DNA from: Promethearchaeota archaeon
Lineage (GTDB): Archaea; Asgardarchaeota; Lokiarchaeia; Sigyniarchaeales; SOKP01
Assembly: GCA_011364975.1 (NCBI GenBank)
Contig: RDOE01000002.1
Location: 37,188-101,187 of the forward strand
DNA length: 64,000 nucleotides
Reading direction: 5' to 3'
The position numbers were made by a program, and so were the translations under genes. Within the stretch, counting starts at the first letter, position 1. Every line of letters begins with the position of its first letter. This document shows positions 8,744-18,773 of this stretch, piece after piece. The notes under the pieces are model-generated. The model was not told the DNA's origin. It saw only the letters and a list, made by a program, of their open reading frames with translations, and did not search any database.

Positions 8744-9401
8744 ACGACCATATATAATTTTAAGTTGTGCAATGACTATAGATGGAAAAATAGCATCTAA
8801 AATAGGTGATACCGAGTTATCTGATGAGATAGATTGGAGAGAGGTACATAAGCTTAGAAGCAAAGTAGACGCAATCCTTGTGGGAAAAGGGACAATTATA
8901 AAAGACAATCCGAAACTTCATATTAAATTTGTAGATCATCAAGGATATTACAGACTGGTTGTTGATAGTAACCTTTCAATACCTATTGATGCACAAGTTA
9001 TTAAGTATAAACCAGATCTCTATCCTACAATAATAATTACTACTGAAAATATAAAGTTGAATAAAGTTGCTCAATATGAAAAAGCGGGAGTTAAAATTAT
9101 AAAATCAGGCAAACAAGAAAGGGTAGATATTATTAAATTAATGCCTTTACTTTATCAAAAAGGAATTCATAAAATATTATTAGAAGGAGGCGGTAATCTA
9201 AATTGGAGTTTTATTAAGGCGAAATTAGTAGATGAATTGCGAATAACTATAGCTCCTTGGATTATTGGTGGTGAAAATGCTGTAAGTATAGTTGAAGGAG
9301 ATGGCTTTTTAAAGATGATTGAATGTCCTAGGTTTAGATTAATAGAAACAAAACAATGGAATAATTATATTACCTTATTTTATGAAAAGGATTATGAATG
9401 A
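8730..9401 (+). CDS. RibD C-terminal-like 2,5-diamino-6-ribosylaminopyrimidinone-phosphate reductase
   Basis: RPYIILSCAMTIDGKIASKIGDTELSDEIDWREVHKLRSKVDAILVGKGTIIKDNPKL...KILLEGGGNLNWSFI. Start set to ATG 8730 rather than TTG 8712. Confidence 0.88.
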   Translation: MKEIERPYIILSCAMTIDGKIASKIGDTELSDEIDWREVHKLRSKVDAILVGKGTIIKDNPKLHIKFVDHQGYYRLVVDSNLSIPIDAQVIKYKPDLYPTIIITTENIKLNKVAQYEKAGVKIIKSGKQERVDIIKLMPLLYQKGIHKILLEGGGNLNWSFIKAKLVDELRITIAPWIIGGENAVSIVEGDGFLKMIECPRFRLIETKQWNNYITLFYEKDYE

Positions 9402-10506
9402 AGAGAAGAATCAGATCGAGAAATTAAAGACTTTAAGTTTAAAGAAACTAAAAACTTTAGTAAAAGAGATTAAATCACAATTACCAGAAAAGGATCAGAA
9501 TATTATTACCTATTCTAAAAATTTTACTTTAGTTCTTTCAACGTATTGTTCAAATAGATGTAGTTATTGTTATTTTAATCATAGAATTCAGAAAGAACAA
9601 GAAGATGATAATGTAACTCTATTAGAAAAAGAAAAAGTAGTATCTACTTTATTGATCGCAAAACAATATGATTGTAAAGAAGCTCTTTTAATGTCAGGAG
9701 AGTGTTCTGATCATTTTAAAGAAGTAAGAGAGGAATTATTAAAAAGTAATTATCAAAGTTTTATTGAATATGTAAGTAGTTTATGTGAAAGGTTATTACA
9801 ACAAAATTTCTTACCCCATACAAATATAGGTACTCTTAATTATCAAGATTTAAAGGAGTTGAAAAAATACAATGCAAGTATGGGATTGATGTTAGAAAGT
9901 ACAAATAATAAATTATGTAAACCAGGAGGAGTACATCAATATTCACCTGATAAAGCACCTGAAAGAAGGATAAAACATATTGAAGATGCAGGTGAACTGA
10001 AAATACCATTTACTACTGGATTATTACTTGGAATTGGAGAAACAATTGAAGATAGAATTAATGATTTATTTCTCATTAAGCAACTCAATGAAAGATATGG
10101 CCATATCCAAGAAATTATTATTCAGAATTTTATTCCACATCAAGGGATTTCATATGAACCAAAGCATTTAATCACAATAAAAGAAACTTTAAGAACCGCT
10201 GCTTTAGCAAAAATCATATGTGGAAATGATATTTCTATTCAAGTACCTCCAAATTTAATCAGAGAATATGAAAGCTTTGCTATTGATCTTGGGATAGATG
10301 ATTTTGGTGGTATATCTCCATTTACTAAGGATTATATAAATCCCAAACATCCATGGCCTCAAATTACATACTTAAAGGAAATATGTGAATCCAAAGGGGT
10401 AATTTTTAAAGAAAGATATCCTATTTATGACAAATTTATAGAAAAATCTGAATTTTGTCCAGAAAATATTAAAAATACAATAAATAATATTAAGCAAAAT
10501 GAATAG
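9382..10506 (+). CDS. cofG: 7,8-didemethyl-8-hydroxy-5-deazariboflavin synthase subunit CofG (radical SAM)
   Basis: LSTYCSNRCSYCYFNHRI (CxxxCxxC), GLLLGIGET, NFIPHQGI. Directly upstream of cofH. Confidence 0.9.
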   Translation: MKRIMNEEKNQIEKLKTLSLKKLKTLVKEIKSQLPEKDQNIITYSKNFTLVLSTYCSNRCSYCYFNHRIQKEQEDDNVTLLEKEKVVSTLLIAKQYDCKEALLMSGECSDHFKEVREELLKSNYQSFIEYVSSLCERLLQQNFLPHTNIGTLNYQDLKELKKYNASMGLMLESTNNKLCKPGGVHQYSPDKAPERRIKHIEDAGELKIPFTTGLLLGIGETIEDRINDLFLIKQLNERYGHIQEIIIQNFIPHQGISYEPKHLITIKETLRTAALAKIICGNDISIQVPPNLIREYESFAIDLGIDDFGGISPFTKDYINPKHPWPQITYLKEICESKGVIFKERYPIYDKFIEKSEFCPENIKNTINNIKQNE

Positions 10507-11623
10507 CAGAGAAATTATAATTGATCCTAAAATTAGGTCTATTTTAAAGAAAGCGGAAGATTCAGAGGAAATTTCTCCTCAAGAGGGTTTAGTTTTGTTA
10601 AAAGTTACGGGGAAGGAGTTTTTCGCTTTACAACAGACCGCAGATCGTTTATGTTTTGAAAAAAAAGAAAATGTTGTTACTTTTGTGATCAACCGGAATA
10701 TAAATTTTACTAATATATGTTATCAAGGTTGTAAATTTTGTTCATTTAGCGTTCATAATAAGCATGAAGATGGGTACCTTTTAACAATTGAACAAGTAAG
10801 AAACAAAACAGAACAAGCTAAAGATGTTGGTTGTACTGAGGTATGTATTCAAGGAGGAATTAATCCAAATTTAGATATTGATTATTACTTAAATATTCTT
10901 AAAACGGTTAAACAAGTTGATTCTAAGATCCATACGCACGCTTTTTCACCTCAGGAAGTATATTCCATGTCAAATTTATATCAAACTTCAATAGAAGAGA
11001 CATTAAAAGAATTAAAAAGTGCAGGGTTGGATTCTATGCCGGGAACTGCTGCTGAGATATTAGTAGATAAAATTAGACACATAATCTGTCCAAATAAAAT
11101 TACAAGCTCACAATGGATTGAAATCATTAAACAAGCTCATATCTTAGGGATTCCCACAACTTCTACAATTATGTATGGTCATATTGAAGAACTAAAAGAT
11201 CGTATTAGTCATCTTGAAATTATAAGAGAGCTACAAAGAGAAACAGGTGGGTTTACAGAATTTGTGCCACTTCCATTTGTAAGAGAAAACCCCGCATTAT
11301 CAAAATTACCTGAATTTCCTTTAAGGCCCAGTTATGGAATGGCGGACCTAAAATTATTTTGTGTAGCACGCTTATTTTTTAATAATTATATTGATAATAT
11401 TCAGTGTTCATGGGTTAAATTAGGTCCAAAATTTGCCCAAGTTTCTCTTAATTATGGAGTAAATGATTTTTCTGGAACTCTAATGGAAGAGAATATTTCT
11501 AAAAGCGCAGGAGCAGAATTTGGAGAATATTTAAAACCTCAAGAAATAATAAATATCATTAAAGATGCCGCAAAAAAACCAGCGCAGAGGGATACTCTTT
11601 ATAAAATTTTAAAATATTTTTAA
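10499..11623 (+). CDS. cofH: F0 synthase subunit CofH (radical SAM)
   Basis: NRNINFTNICYQGCKFCSFS, EVCIQGGINP, HAFSPQEV, GLDSMPGTAAEIL. Confidence 0.92.
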   Translation: MNSREIIIDPKIRSILKKAEDSEEISPQEGLVLLKVTGKEFFALQQTADRLCFEKKENVVTFVINRNINFTNICYQGCKFCSFSVHNKHEDGYLLTIEQVRNKTEQAKDVGCTEVCIQGGINPNLDIDYYLNILKTVKQVDSKIHTHAFSPQEVYSMSNLYQTSIEETLKELKSAGLDSMPGTAAEILVDKIRHIICPNKITSSQWIEIIKQAHILGIPTTSTIMYGHIEELKDRISHLEIIRELQRETGGFTEFVPLPFVRENPALSKLPEFPLRPSYGMADLKLFCVARLFFNNYIDNIQCSWVKLGPKFAQVSLNYGVNDFSGTLMEENISKSAGAEFGEYLKPQEIINIIKDAAKKPAQRDTLYKILKYF

Positions 11624-11658
11624 AACTTAAAAGATAAATAAACAATTAATTTTTTAAT

Positions 11659-13512
11659 TTAATCTTGTAGGAAATTTAAAATATATCGTTGAGCAATAAG
11701 ATCTGAGCTGATTTTTCCAAGAACTTTTCCTTCTAATACTATAGGCATGGCAGAAATTTGGTATTGTTCAAACTCTCTAACAATATCTAGTATAGAAAGA
11801 TTTGGAGATGCTGAAATAACATCTTTTGTCATAATTTCATTTACACTTGCATCACAAACACCTTCAGCAGATGCTTTAGTGATATCCCAGTCCGTTACTA
11901 CGCCTACAAGTTTTTCATTTGATATTACTGCTATAATTCCGCTATTATTATCAATCATGGACTTAGCGGCTTCCTGGATTGTAGAATCGACTTCAATTAT
12001 GGGAATAGAGATCATAATATCTTTAGCAGTCAATTCATTCTCTTTAACTTTTAATCGTTGCAAACTTATCTGCTCAGCAGCCTGAGAAGGTAAGGTATCA
12101 GGCGATTTTGTTAAAATATCAACTAATTCAATCATATTATGATGAATTACATTTTTTCGATATTCTTCTCCTGCTCTTAAACGTTTTTGAGAAAGTTGAA
12201 CAAATTCATCGGAATGATCTTTAAGCCATTTATTTACCGCATCTTTTTTACCTAACAATTTTTCAGGAATTTGAATATGTTCTGGAGTTTTTACAATATG
12301 TTCTTGAGCAGCAAAAATTACTCCGCCTGAATTTACTAAATAATCATTTGCTATCATAACACCCTTCTCACGATATACTATTTGTTCCATGCGTGTTCTT
12401 GCTGCTTTTCTATTTGGATCTGGGGAGTAAGTATTTGCGCCCTCAATGATTATATTCCATTTTCCCATGTGATCAACAATCATTGATGCATTATCGGAAG
12501 GTCTAACTCCAAGATAATTAAATATTGGGGCTGCAGGGATAAAGCAAAAAGCATCTTCACGTAATAGATCATTCGAATTAGTTGAAAATTTAACGGGATG
12601 TTTATATCCCTGTGATAGCATTTTTTGTTTAAAATAGATGTTTGTAACAAGGCCTTTTTCATGCCATAAATCAAATAGATCTTCTATTGGGAGCCCAAAT
12701 TCATTATATAGATATCCCTCTAAATCACTTATCCCTATCACTTTCACTTCTGGAATCGAACTTCTTAATATTCTTGCTACGTGAGCACCAACAGCTCCAA
12801 ATCCTTGAATTAGTATTGTAAGATCTTTACTTTCAGGTATTTCTATATTTTCAAATTGAGATAAAACTCTCATTCTTGGAAGAATTTCTAAAAGTGTCTG
12901 AAGTGCGGTCACAACACCTCCCGCAGCAGCACCTAACTCGTCTATTCTATTTCCACCCATATCTGCAGTCTTAGAAACAGCACTATCAAGCCCATTTTCA
13001 ATCGCAATTAATTTCATATCCGCATCATTAGTACCTACATCAGGACCGGGGACATAAATCTCTTTATATCTTCTAATTAATCGTGCAAATCCTCGTACAA
13101 TTTCTTCATGAATTTCTAGGGGTAAATCCCTTTCAGCTACAATTCCAGATTTGCCTCCCCCATAAGGAAGGTTCGCCGCAGCATTTTTTAAAGTCATACC
13201 GCGAGCTAAATTATGGATATCAGATGGAGTAATGTTAGGTAACATTCTTATTCCTCCCATAGAGGGCTTTCCCATTGAAAGATTATCTACGACTACAAAA
13301 CCTCCGATCTCCAATTTTGAGGTCTCATCCCATATGCATGCGACTAACTGTGGCCCCAGAGAGTCTCTAATAATTCCTAATCTTGATAATAATTGCTCAT
13401 CAATATTACTAAACTCTAAGTAGCATTTTCCGTCCTCTTTTTTAAGACGATTTTTTAATGTAATTTCTGGAAGTCGTTCTTTAAGAAATCTATCCATTGC
13501 TTTTGGTATCAT
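11659..13512 (-). CDS. Glu/Leu/Phe/Val dehydrogenase fused to C-terminal tandem CBS domains
   Basis: GGIRM...LTLKNAAANLPYGGGKSGI, VPGPDVGTND, IQGFGAVGAHVARIL. C-terminus has two CBS repeats (TAKDIMISIPIIEVDSTIQEAAKSMIDNNSGIIAVIS..., VNEIMTKDVISASPNLSILDIVREFEQYQISAMPIV). Confidence 0.9.
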   Translation of the reverse strand: MIPKAMDRFLKERLPEITLKNRLKKEDGKCYLEFSNIDEQLLSRLGIIRDSLGPQLVACIWDETSKLEIGGFVVVDNLSMGKPSMGGIRMLPNITPSDIHNLARGMTLKNAAANLPYGGGKSGIVAERDLPLEIHEEIVRGFARLIRRYKEIYVPGPDVGTNDADMKLIAIENGLDSAVSKTADMGGNRIDELGAAAGGVVTALQTLLEILPRMRVLSQFENIEIPESKDLTILIQGFGAVGAHVARILRSSIPEVKVIGISDLEGYLYNEFGLPIEDLFDLWHEKGLVTNIYFKQKMLSQGYKHPVKFSTNSNDLLREDAFCFIPAAPIFNYLGVRPSDNASMIVDHMGKWNIIIEGANTYSPDPNRKAARTRMEQIVYREKGVMIANDYLVNSGGVIFAAQEHIVKTPEHIQIPEKLLGKKDAVNKWLKDHSDEFVQLSQKRLRAGEEYRKNVIHHNMIELVDILTKSPDTLPSQAAEQISLQRLKVKENELTAKDIMISIPIIEVDSTIQEAAKSMIDNNSGIIAVISNEKLVGVVTDWDITKASAEGVCDASVNEIMTKDVISASPNLSILDIVREFEQYQISAMPIVLEGKVLGKISSDLIAQRYILNFLQD

Positions 13513-13651
13513 AATTATTCAATAAAATCTGAATTTCATTTTTTAAATCTAATTATATTTTCATATATGAATCTCTTAAATTTAAAATTGTTCTCTATTA
13601 AAAAATGTCAAGTTAAATTAGAAATGTTAAATGTTAAATAATAGAGAGTAG

Positions 13652-15499
13652 ATGATGAAGGGATCAAAAAAATTATTACTAATAGGTATTGATCAAGCTA
13701 TTCCTTGTTTGCTTAATAAGTTCCTTGATACTAATATCTTACCTAATATAGCTAAACTCCGGGAAAATGGAGTAATGACTGAAGCGTTTTCTTGTCCTCC
13801 GTGTGATACACCAACTAATTGGACTACAATCGCAACAGGAGCTACAACTGCTATTCATGGAGCAACCAGTTTTTATATGCATAATTCCGGAGATTCTTTT
13901 GAAGAAGGATTAAAATTTCGATCTAGAACGCAATTATCTCGATATTGTAAAGCGGAATATATATGGAACGTTGTGGATAAGAGTTCATTAATTCCATTTG
14001 TATTTAATTACCCTTCAGGATGGCCAAATAATTTTAAAAAAGGAGTTATGAGTTTATTCACTTGGGAGATACCTGAATCATATCCTATATTGATGTCTAC
14101 ATCAAAAACATATAAATTTGATATAGAAGATAACAAAAAGTCAATCCAACTAAATATCAGTATTAAAAATAAGAATTTTAAATGCAATTACAATAAAGAG
14201 GTATTCTTGATCAATTTAAAGGGGAATAAATTTGATGCTTTGAAACTATTAATAAGTGAGAAGTTAGGATGGCAAACTATTAGGGAAAAAGAATGGAGCA
14301 ATTGGATAGAAGCAATCATAAATACAAACATTGGTCAATTACCTTGCTTATTTAAAATAAAGTTACAAGAGATAGATTATGAGGAAAAATATGTTAAAAT
14401 TAAACGCTCTACTGTATATAATATTAAAGGTTGGGCATATCCTGAGACTTTTGGTGATAAATTAATCAAAAATGTTTTTGAATATGATTTACCCGAAAAA
14501 CATGATGTTGAGTTTATGATGTATGAGGGGATAAAAAAGTACTTAATATCTGCAAGGGAAGAAAGTTTAACTTTGGCTAAAACTATAAATTTTGCTAAAA
14601 CGGACTTTAACTGGGATGTATGCTTTTTTCATTATCATCCTTTAGACACTATTAATCATAATTCTCTCGCATTTTTATTTAATAAATCACCATTTTATGA
14701 GGAGGATAAAGCCAAGAAAACACTCAAGAATGTTGAAACTGCTTATAAAATCGTTGATGAGCTTATTGGTAATTTATTCAAAACTTGTGTTGATCAAAAT
14801 ACTATTGTTTGTTTTGTTTCAGACCATGGGGCAATCCCTATATGGAAAATAGTAAATCTTCCTCATTTTTTTATAAAATCTGGGTTACTTAAATATAAAT
14901 GGAGTTCTAAAGAAAATTGCTATATTATAGATTGGAAAAAAACAAAAGTATTCCCTTATATAGAGCCACCCTTTATTTGGATTAATTTAGAAGGACGAGA
15001 TCCAAAGGGAATAGTAAAACATTCTGAATATGACGATTTAAAAGATGAAGTTATCAAGATACTTTATGATATAAGAGATCCTTACACTAACGAAAAATTG
15101 ATTGATTTGGCAATAAAGAAGGAAGATGCTGATTATCTTGGTCTAAATGGTGAAAGAATTGGTGATATAATATATTTTTTAAAACCCCCCTATAGTTTAT
15201 TCGATGGGAATCTAGAGATGCTTAATGCCTCTCGCCTTTCAAAAAACCTTTTTAATAAACCAGAGGTTTATAATTCCCAATCATTTTTTGGAGCACATGC
15301 TTATTTCCTTCCGAAAACTAAATTTGGAGAATATTCAATCAGCGTCCCATTGATTTTATCTGGACCAGGAATTAAAAAAGGGGAGATGTTGAAAAAACCA
15401 GTAAATCTTGTCAATTTGGCACCCACATTTTCTCATTTACTGCAAATTCCGAAACCTAAAGATTCTCAAGCTAGGGTCCTTTATGAAATAATGGAATAA
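13652..15499 (+). CDS. Alkaline-phosphatase-superfamily phosphodiesterase / nucleotide pyrophosphatase-like
   Basis: LLLIGIDQAIPCLL...NIAKLRENGV...SCPPCDTPTNWTTIATGA; FVSDHGA; SQSFFGAHAYF. Confidence 0.82.
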   Translation: MMKGSKKLLLIGIDQAIPCLLNKFLDTNILPNIAKLRENGVMTEAFSCPPCDTPTNWTTIATGATTAIHGATSFYMHNSGDSFEEGLKFRSRTQLSRYCKAEYIWNVVDKSSLIPFVFNYPSGWPNNFKKGVMSLFTWEIPESYPILMSTSKTYKFDIEDNKKSIQLNISIKNKNFKCNYNKEVFLINLKGNKFDALKLLISEKLGWQTIREKEWSNWIEAIINTNIGQLPCLFKIKLQEIDYEEKYVKIKRSTVYNIKGWAYPETFGDKLIKNVFEYDLPEKHDVEFMMYEGIKKYLISAREESLTLAKTINFAKTDFNWDVCFFHYHPLDTINHNSLAFLFNKSPFYEEDKAKKTLKNVETAYKIVDELIGNLFKTCVDQNTIVCFVSDHGAIPIWKIVNLPHFFIKSGLLKYKWSSKENCYIIDWKKTKVFPYIEPPFIWINLEGRDPKGIVKHSEYDDLKDEVIKILYDIRDPYTNEKLIDLAIKKEDADYLGLNGERIGDIIYFLKPPYSLFDGNLEMLNASRLSKNLFNKPEVYNSQSFFGAHAYFLPKTKFGEYSISVPLILSGPGIKKGEMLKKPVNLVNLAPTFSHLLQIPKPKDSQARVLYEIME

Positions 15500-15600
15500 T
15501 AATAACGAGAAACTTGGTTTTTTGAATTCTAAATATTATTATAATTTAAGTAAAGTGTATAATTTAATAATATTAAATCAATTTTGGAGATCTTATAAAA

Positions 15601-15891
15601 ATGGTTACTTTAATAGCAACTCTCAAAATAAAAGAAGGCAAAATGCCTGAAGCCATTCAAGTACTTAAAGAGATGGCAGCAAACATAAAATCATCTGAAC
15701 CTGGGACTTTGGAATATATCCCTCATACGGTAAAAGGAGAAGGATTAGAAAATACAATAATTTTCTATGAAAAATATGAAACTGAAGAAGCAATGAAATT
15801 CCATAGTAAAAATTTAGTTAAAACAGCAATTAGGTTGGCTCCACTTTTAGATCCAGGAAGGGATATAAAAGTCTGTAAAGAGATTATTTAA
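15601..15891 (+). CDS. Antibiotic biosynthesis monooxygenase (ABM, dimeric alpha/beta barrel) domain protein
   Basis: TLIATLKIKEGKMPEAIQVLKEMAANIKSSEPGTLEYIPH...YEKYETEEAMKFHSKN. Confidence 0.8.
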   Translation: MVTLIATLKIKEGKMPEAIQVLKEMAANIKSSEPGTLEYIPHTVKGEGLENTIIFYEKYETEEAMKFHSKNLVKTAIRLAPLLDPGRDIKVCKEII

Positions 15892-15909
15892 GTTTAGTTA
15901 ATCTAAATT

Positions 15910-17505
15910 TTATTTATTTTTTTTAAATAATAACTCATCTTGAATATATGGTCTTCCGGTATATAAACAAAGCTCTGCTTTACTTAATTCTCTCCCTAAG
16001 TAATTTAAATGATAAATATCATCGGTTATGCGTAATTCCATAACCTTTTTACTTAAAGTTTCTGCATTCTTTCCTATTATAAGATTGAGTAGCTCATCGT
16101 TATTAGAATAAAATAATATATAAATTTGTTTTGAATAGTGATCCACAAAAAACCTAAAATAACCTTTTTTATCAGAAATGTAATCTGGGTTTTCAGGATC
16201 GACGAAAATGGCTTTTGTCTCATCAATTTGAGGGAAATCCTGACTAACTTTTCCCTTTGCTTTAAATATTGAAATGCCATGATTAATAGGAGGTGTTTTT
16301 TTACATTTTGCTAAATAATTAAGTTTAATAGATTCTTTTAATTCACGAACTCCGCCCATAAGTTTTATACTATGTTCTACGGTAAATAAAACGCCCATCT
16401 CTAATTCTATTGCTATACAAGCTAATAATCCATTAATACCGATGGAATCAATGTCCATTAATTCAACAACGTTTGAAATTCCAAAAAATAATGGTAATTC
16501 AATGCTTTTATCTCTTATTTGAGAGACTTTCTTTTTATATAAAAAATAAGCTTCCAAAGAATTTGTAAACCCAGGACTTATTGGAGTCTCAAGCAGAGGA
16601 TCAGCTATCAGTTTTTGAAATCCCAGATTTTGCAATTCCTCTGTAAAGTAAAGTAAATTTTCAACTCTTAATGCAGGTTCTTTTGGAAAATACGCTGCTT
16701 TAATATTCGTGGGAAGAATTACAATCGGTATATCTTTTGGAATATTTAGTAGCTGTTTGTAATTTCCTTTATCAAAACTTAGAATCATATCAATCCCTTC
16801 ATCTATTGCGGACCTTATTTCTTCTTTTTCCATTGAATCTATACTTATTAAAGTATTAAATTTAGATTGAATGAGATTAATAACTTCACGAACCCTTTCA
16901 GGATTAGGTTTATTAGCTATACATCCTATATCAATAATATCTGCTCCTGAGTCTAAATAATGCTTCACTTTTCTAAGTATTGACTCATTAGGCTTCTCTG
17001 GACAATTTACTATCTCAGCGATTATGGGAGGGGGTAAATCGCGACCAATTATTAAATCGGATTTTTGTCTATTAATATAAAAAGTATGAGTCCCAATATT
17101 TTCTTTAGCTAATTTAATTTTTTCAGATAGGATATCATTATATTCTCGAATTCCAGATAATTGGATTAACTTATTAGCTGCAATATTGGTAGATAATTGA
17201 ATTGAGTCTAAATTATTTAATATAAAAGGCAAATCAGACGCAAATTCTGGGCCTTTTTTAATTTCAATTGAAAATTCTTTTTCTAGATTAAAAGTATCCC
17301 ATTGAACAAATCCAGGCAATAATATAATATCATAATTAGATTTGGAGATTTTTTTCAAAATCTCTTTAGTTAAATCTTCCGATAGAAAGGCTGAAATTGT
17401 TATAGGTGCTTTGTATACTTCGATTTCATTCTTATGTATATCTTTTATAAGGTTATTAATTATGGGATAACTATTAAGACCGGTTATAATTAATATTCTT
17501 TTAAT
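15910..17505 (-). CDS. Dihydropteroate synthase-like protein (archaeal DHPS-related, H4MPT-type)
   Basis: GADIIDIGCIANKPNPERV, ISIDSMEKEEI, LIADPLLETPI. The ORF track starts at TTG 17358, but the frame is coding-like up to 17505 (IKRILIITGLNSYPIINNLIKDIHKNEIEVYKAPITISAFLS), implying an ATT start overlapping the upstream TAA. Confidence 0.8.
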   Translation of the reverse strand: MKRILIITGLNSYPIINNLIKDIHKNEIEVYKAPITISAFLSEDLTKEILKKISKSNYDIILLPGFVQWDTFNLEKEFSIEIKKGPEFASDLPFILNNLDSIQLSTNIAANKLIQLSGIREYNDILSEKIKLAKENIGTHTFYINRQKSDLIIGRDLPPPIIAEIVNCPEKPNESILRKVKHYLDSGADIIDIGCIANKPNPERVREVINLIQSKFNTLISIDSMEKEEIRSAIDEGIDMILSFDKGNYKQLLNIPKDIPIVILPTNIKAAYFPKEPALRVENLLYFTEELQNLGFQKLIADPLLETPISPGFTNSLEAYFLYKKKVSQIRDKSIELPLFFGISNVVELMDIDSIGINGLLACIAIELEMGVLFTVEHSIKLMGGVRELKESIKLNYLAKCKKTPPINHGISIFKAKGKVSQDFPQIDETKAIFVDPENPDYISDKKGYFRFFVDHYSKQIYILFYSNNDELLNLIIGKNAETLSKKVMELRITDDIYHLNYLGRELSKAELCLYTGRPYIQDELLFKKNK

Positions 17506-18592
17506 CTAAATCACTTAATAATCTCTCTTTATTGAATGGAATATAAATATCGTCTAATATTGAGCCCTTAGCTTCTCTAACTCGTAGATTATTTACAATG
17601 GATTCAAATTTGCCTCCCAGCAAACCGTTAGCTATAAAGGCTGCTCCTTGGGCAGCATGTTTTGATAAATGGCTATATGATTTCATTAGTCTTACTGGAG
17701 CAATTTCACTTAAATTATTAATCATTTTCTGATCTAAATATTTTAGTTCTGCTCCTCTCCCTGCTATTAAAATTTCACATATCTTTTTTCGGTTAGTAAA
17801 TGAAGCAGAGATACCATAAACTGCTTTTTTGACATCTGATAAATACGCATCAAGAGCCATCTTAGTTTGGTCATCCTTTTGTGCTAGTAATATTATCTCA
17901 TCTAAGCTCAAATCTTGATAACCTGCAATAAAAGACACTCCGCCTTTATAAATATTCTTCTTTTTTATGTCTTTAATTAAATAAGCTAACTCTCCATCAA
18001 GACTACCGCATGCTCGAAATCCCATTATATTTGATCCTCCAATACCGTCGATGATTTGACCATTTTCAATTGCAAGTACAGCAGTAAATCCGTAACCTAT
18101 TTCTACCATGATAAAATTTACGTCTTCAGGGCGGTTATTTTTTCGTTCCATCTGATCCCTTATACCTGTAACAGCAGTACATAATTTATCTGCCGTCCCC
18201 ATGTCAATTTTGTTAATTTTTCGATAATTTGGAACAGTTGGTAAATGTTTAACACCTGGAACAATAACTCCTGGAATATTTTCAGCTTTAATAAGCCTAA
18301 GAACATTACCAAGACCAATTAATTTATCCTTTTCTTTTTTCTCGAATTTGAGTACTGTAAAAAATATATCTTTCTCTGTTAAATCTTTTACACTCTTTAA
18401 TGGTAACCCAAAACCGCTTGGCGCTACCATTAAATCAATATTTTCCATTGATTTGATAACTGCAATAGCTTTTTTTGGATCTTCAATTAACTCTTTTGAT
18501 GGTAATGAGGTGTCTAATATTATTTCATCCTCATCTAAGCCACAAAAATCCCACGAAAGTGACCCCGGATCAATTCCAAGTACCCTATACAC
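17501..18592 (-). CDS. DUF1464 (butyrate-kinase-like ASKHA) protein
   Basis: YRVLGIDPGSLSWDFCGLDEDEIILDTSLPS; GYGFTAVLAIENGQIIDGIGGSN; ILIAGRGAEL; HAAQGAAFIANGLLGG. Confidence 0.8.
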   Translation of the reverse strand: MYRVLGIDPGSLSWDFCGLDEDEIILDTSLPSKELIEDPKKAIAVIKSMENIDLMVAPSGFGLPLKSVKDLTEKDIFFTVLKFEKKEKDKLIGLGNVLRLIKAENIPGVIVPGVKHLPTVPNYRKINKIDMGTADKLCTAVTGIRDQMERKNNRPEDVNFIMVEIGYGFTAVLAIENGQIIDGIGGSNIMGFRACGSLDGELAYLIKDIKKKNIYKGGVSFIAGYQDLSLDEIILLAQKDDQTKMALDAYLSDVKKAVYGISASFTNRKKICEILIAGRGAELKYLDQKMINNLSEIAPVRLMKSYSHLSKHAAQGAAFIANGLLGGKFESIVNNLRVREAKGSILDDIYIPFNKERLLSDLD

Positions 18593-18773
18593 TAATAATC
18601 AGATCTTATATAATGCTCAATTTATAAAAGTTCAATAATTCATTTTATATTTATTAATTTTTAATAGTTCTTCTTAAAATCTAAAGAATAAATTTTAACT
18701 AGAAAAAATTAATACTCATATAATTTGATTAATAATTTTTTCCATTGGAGTAAGAATTCTTTTATATATCATT

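Noticed and set aside
11747-12085. 112-aa plus ORF
   Set aside because: Antisense to the CBS part of the GDH fusion.
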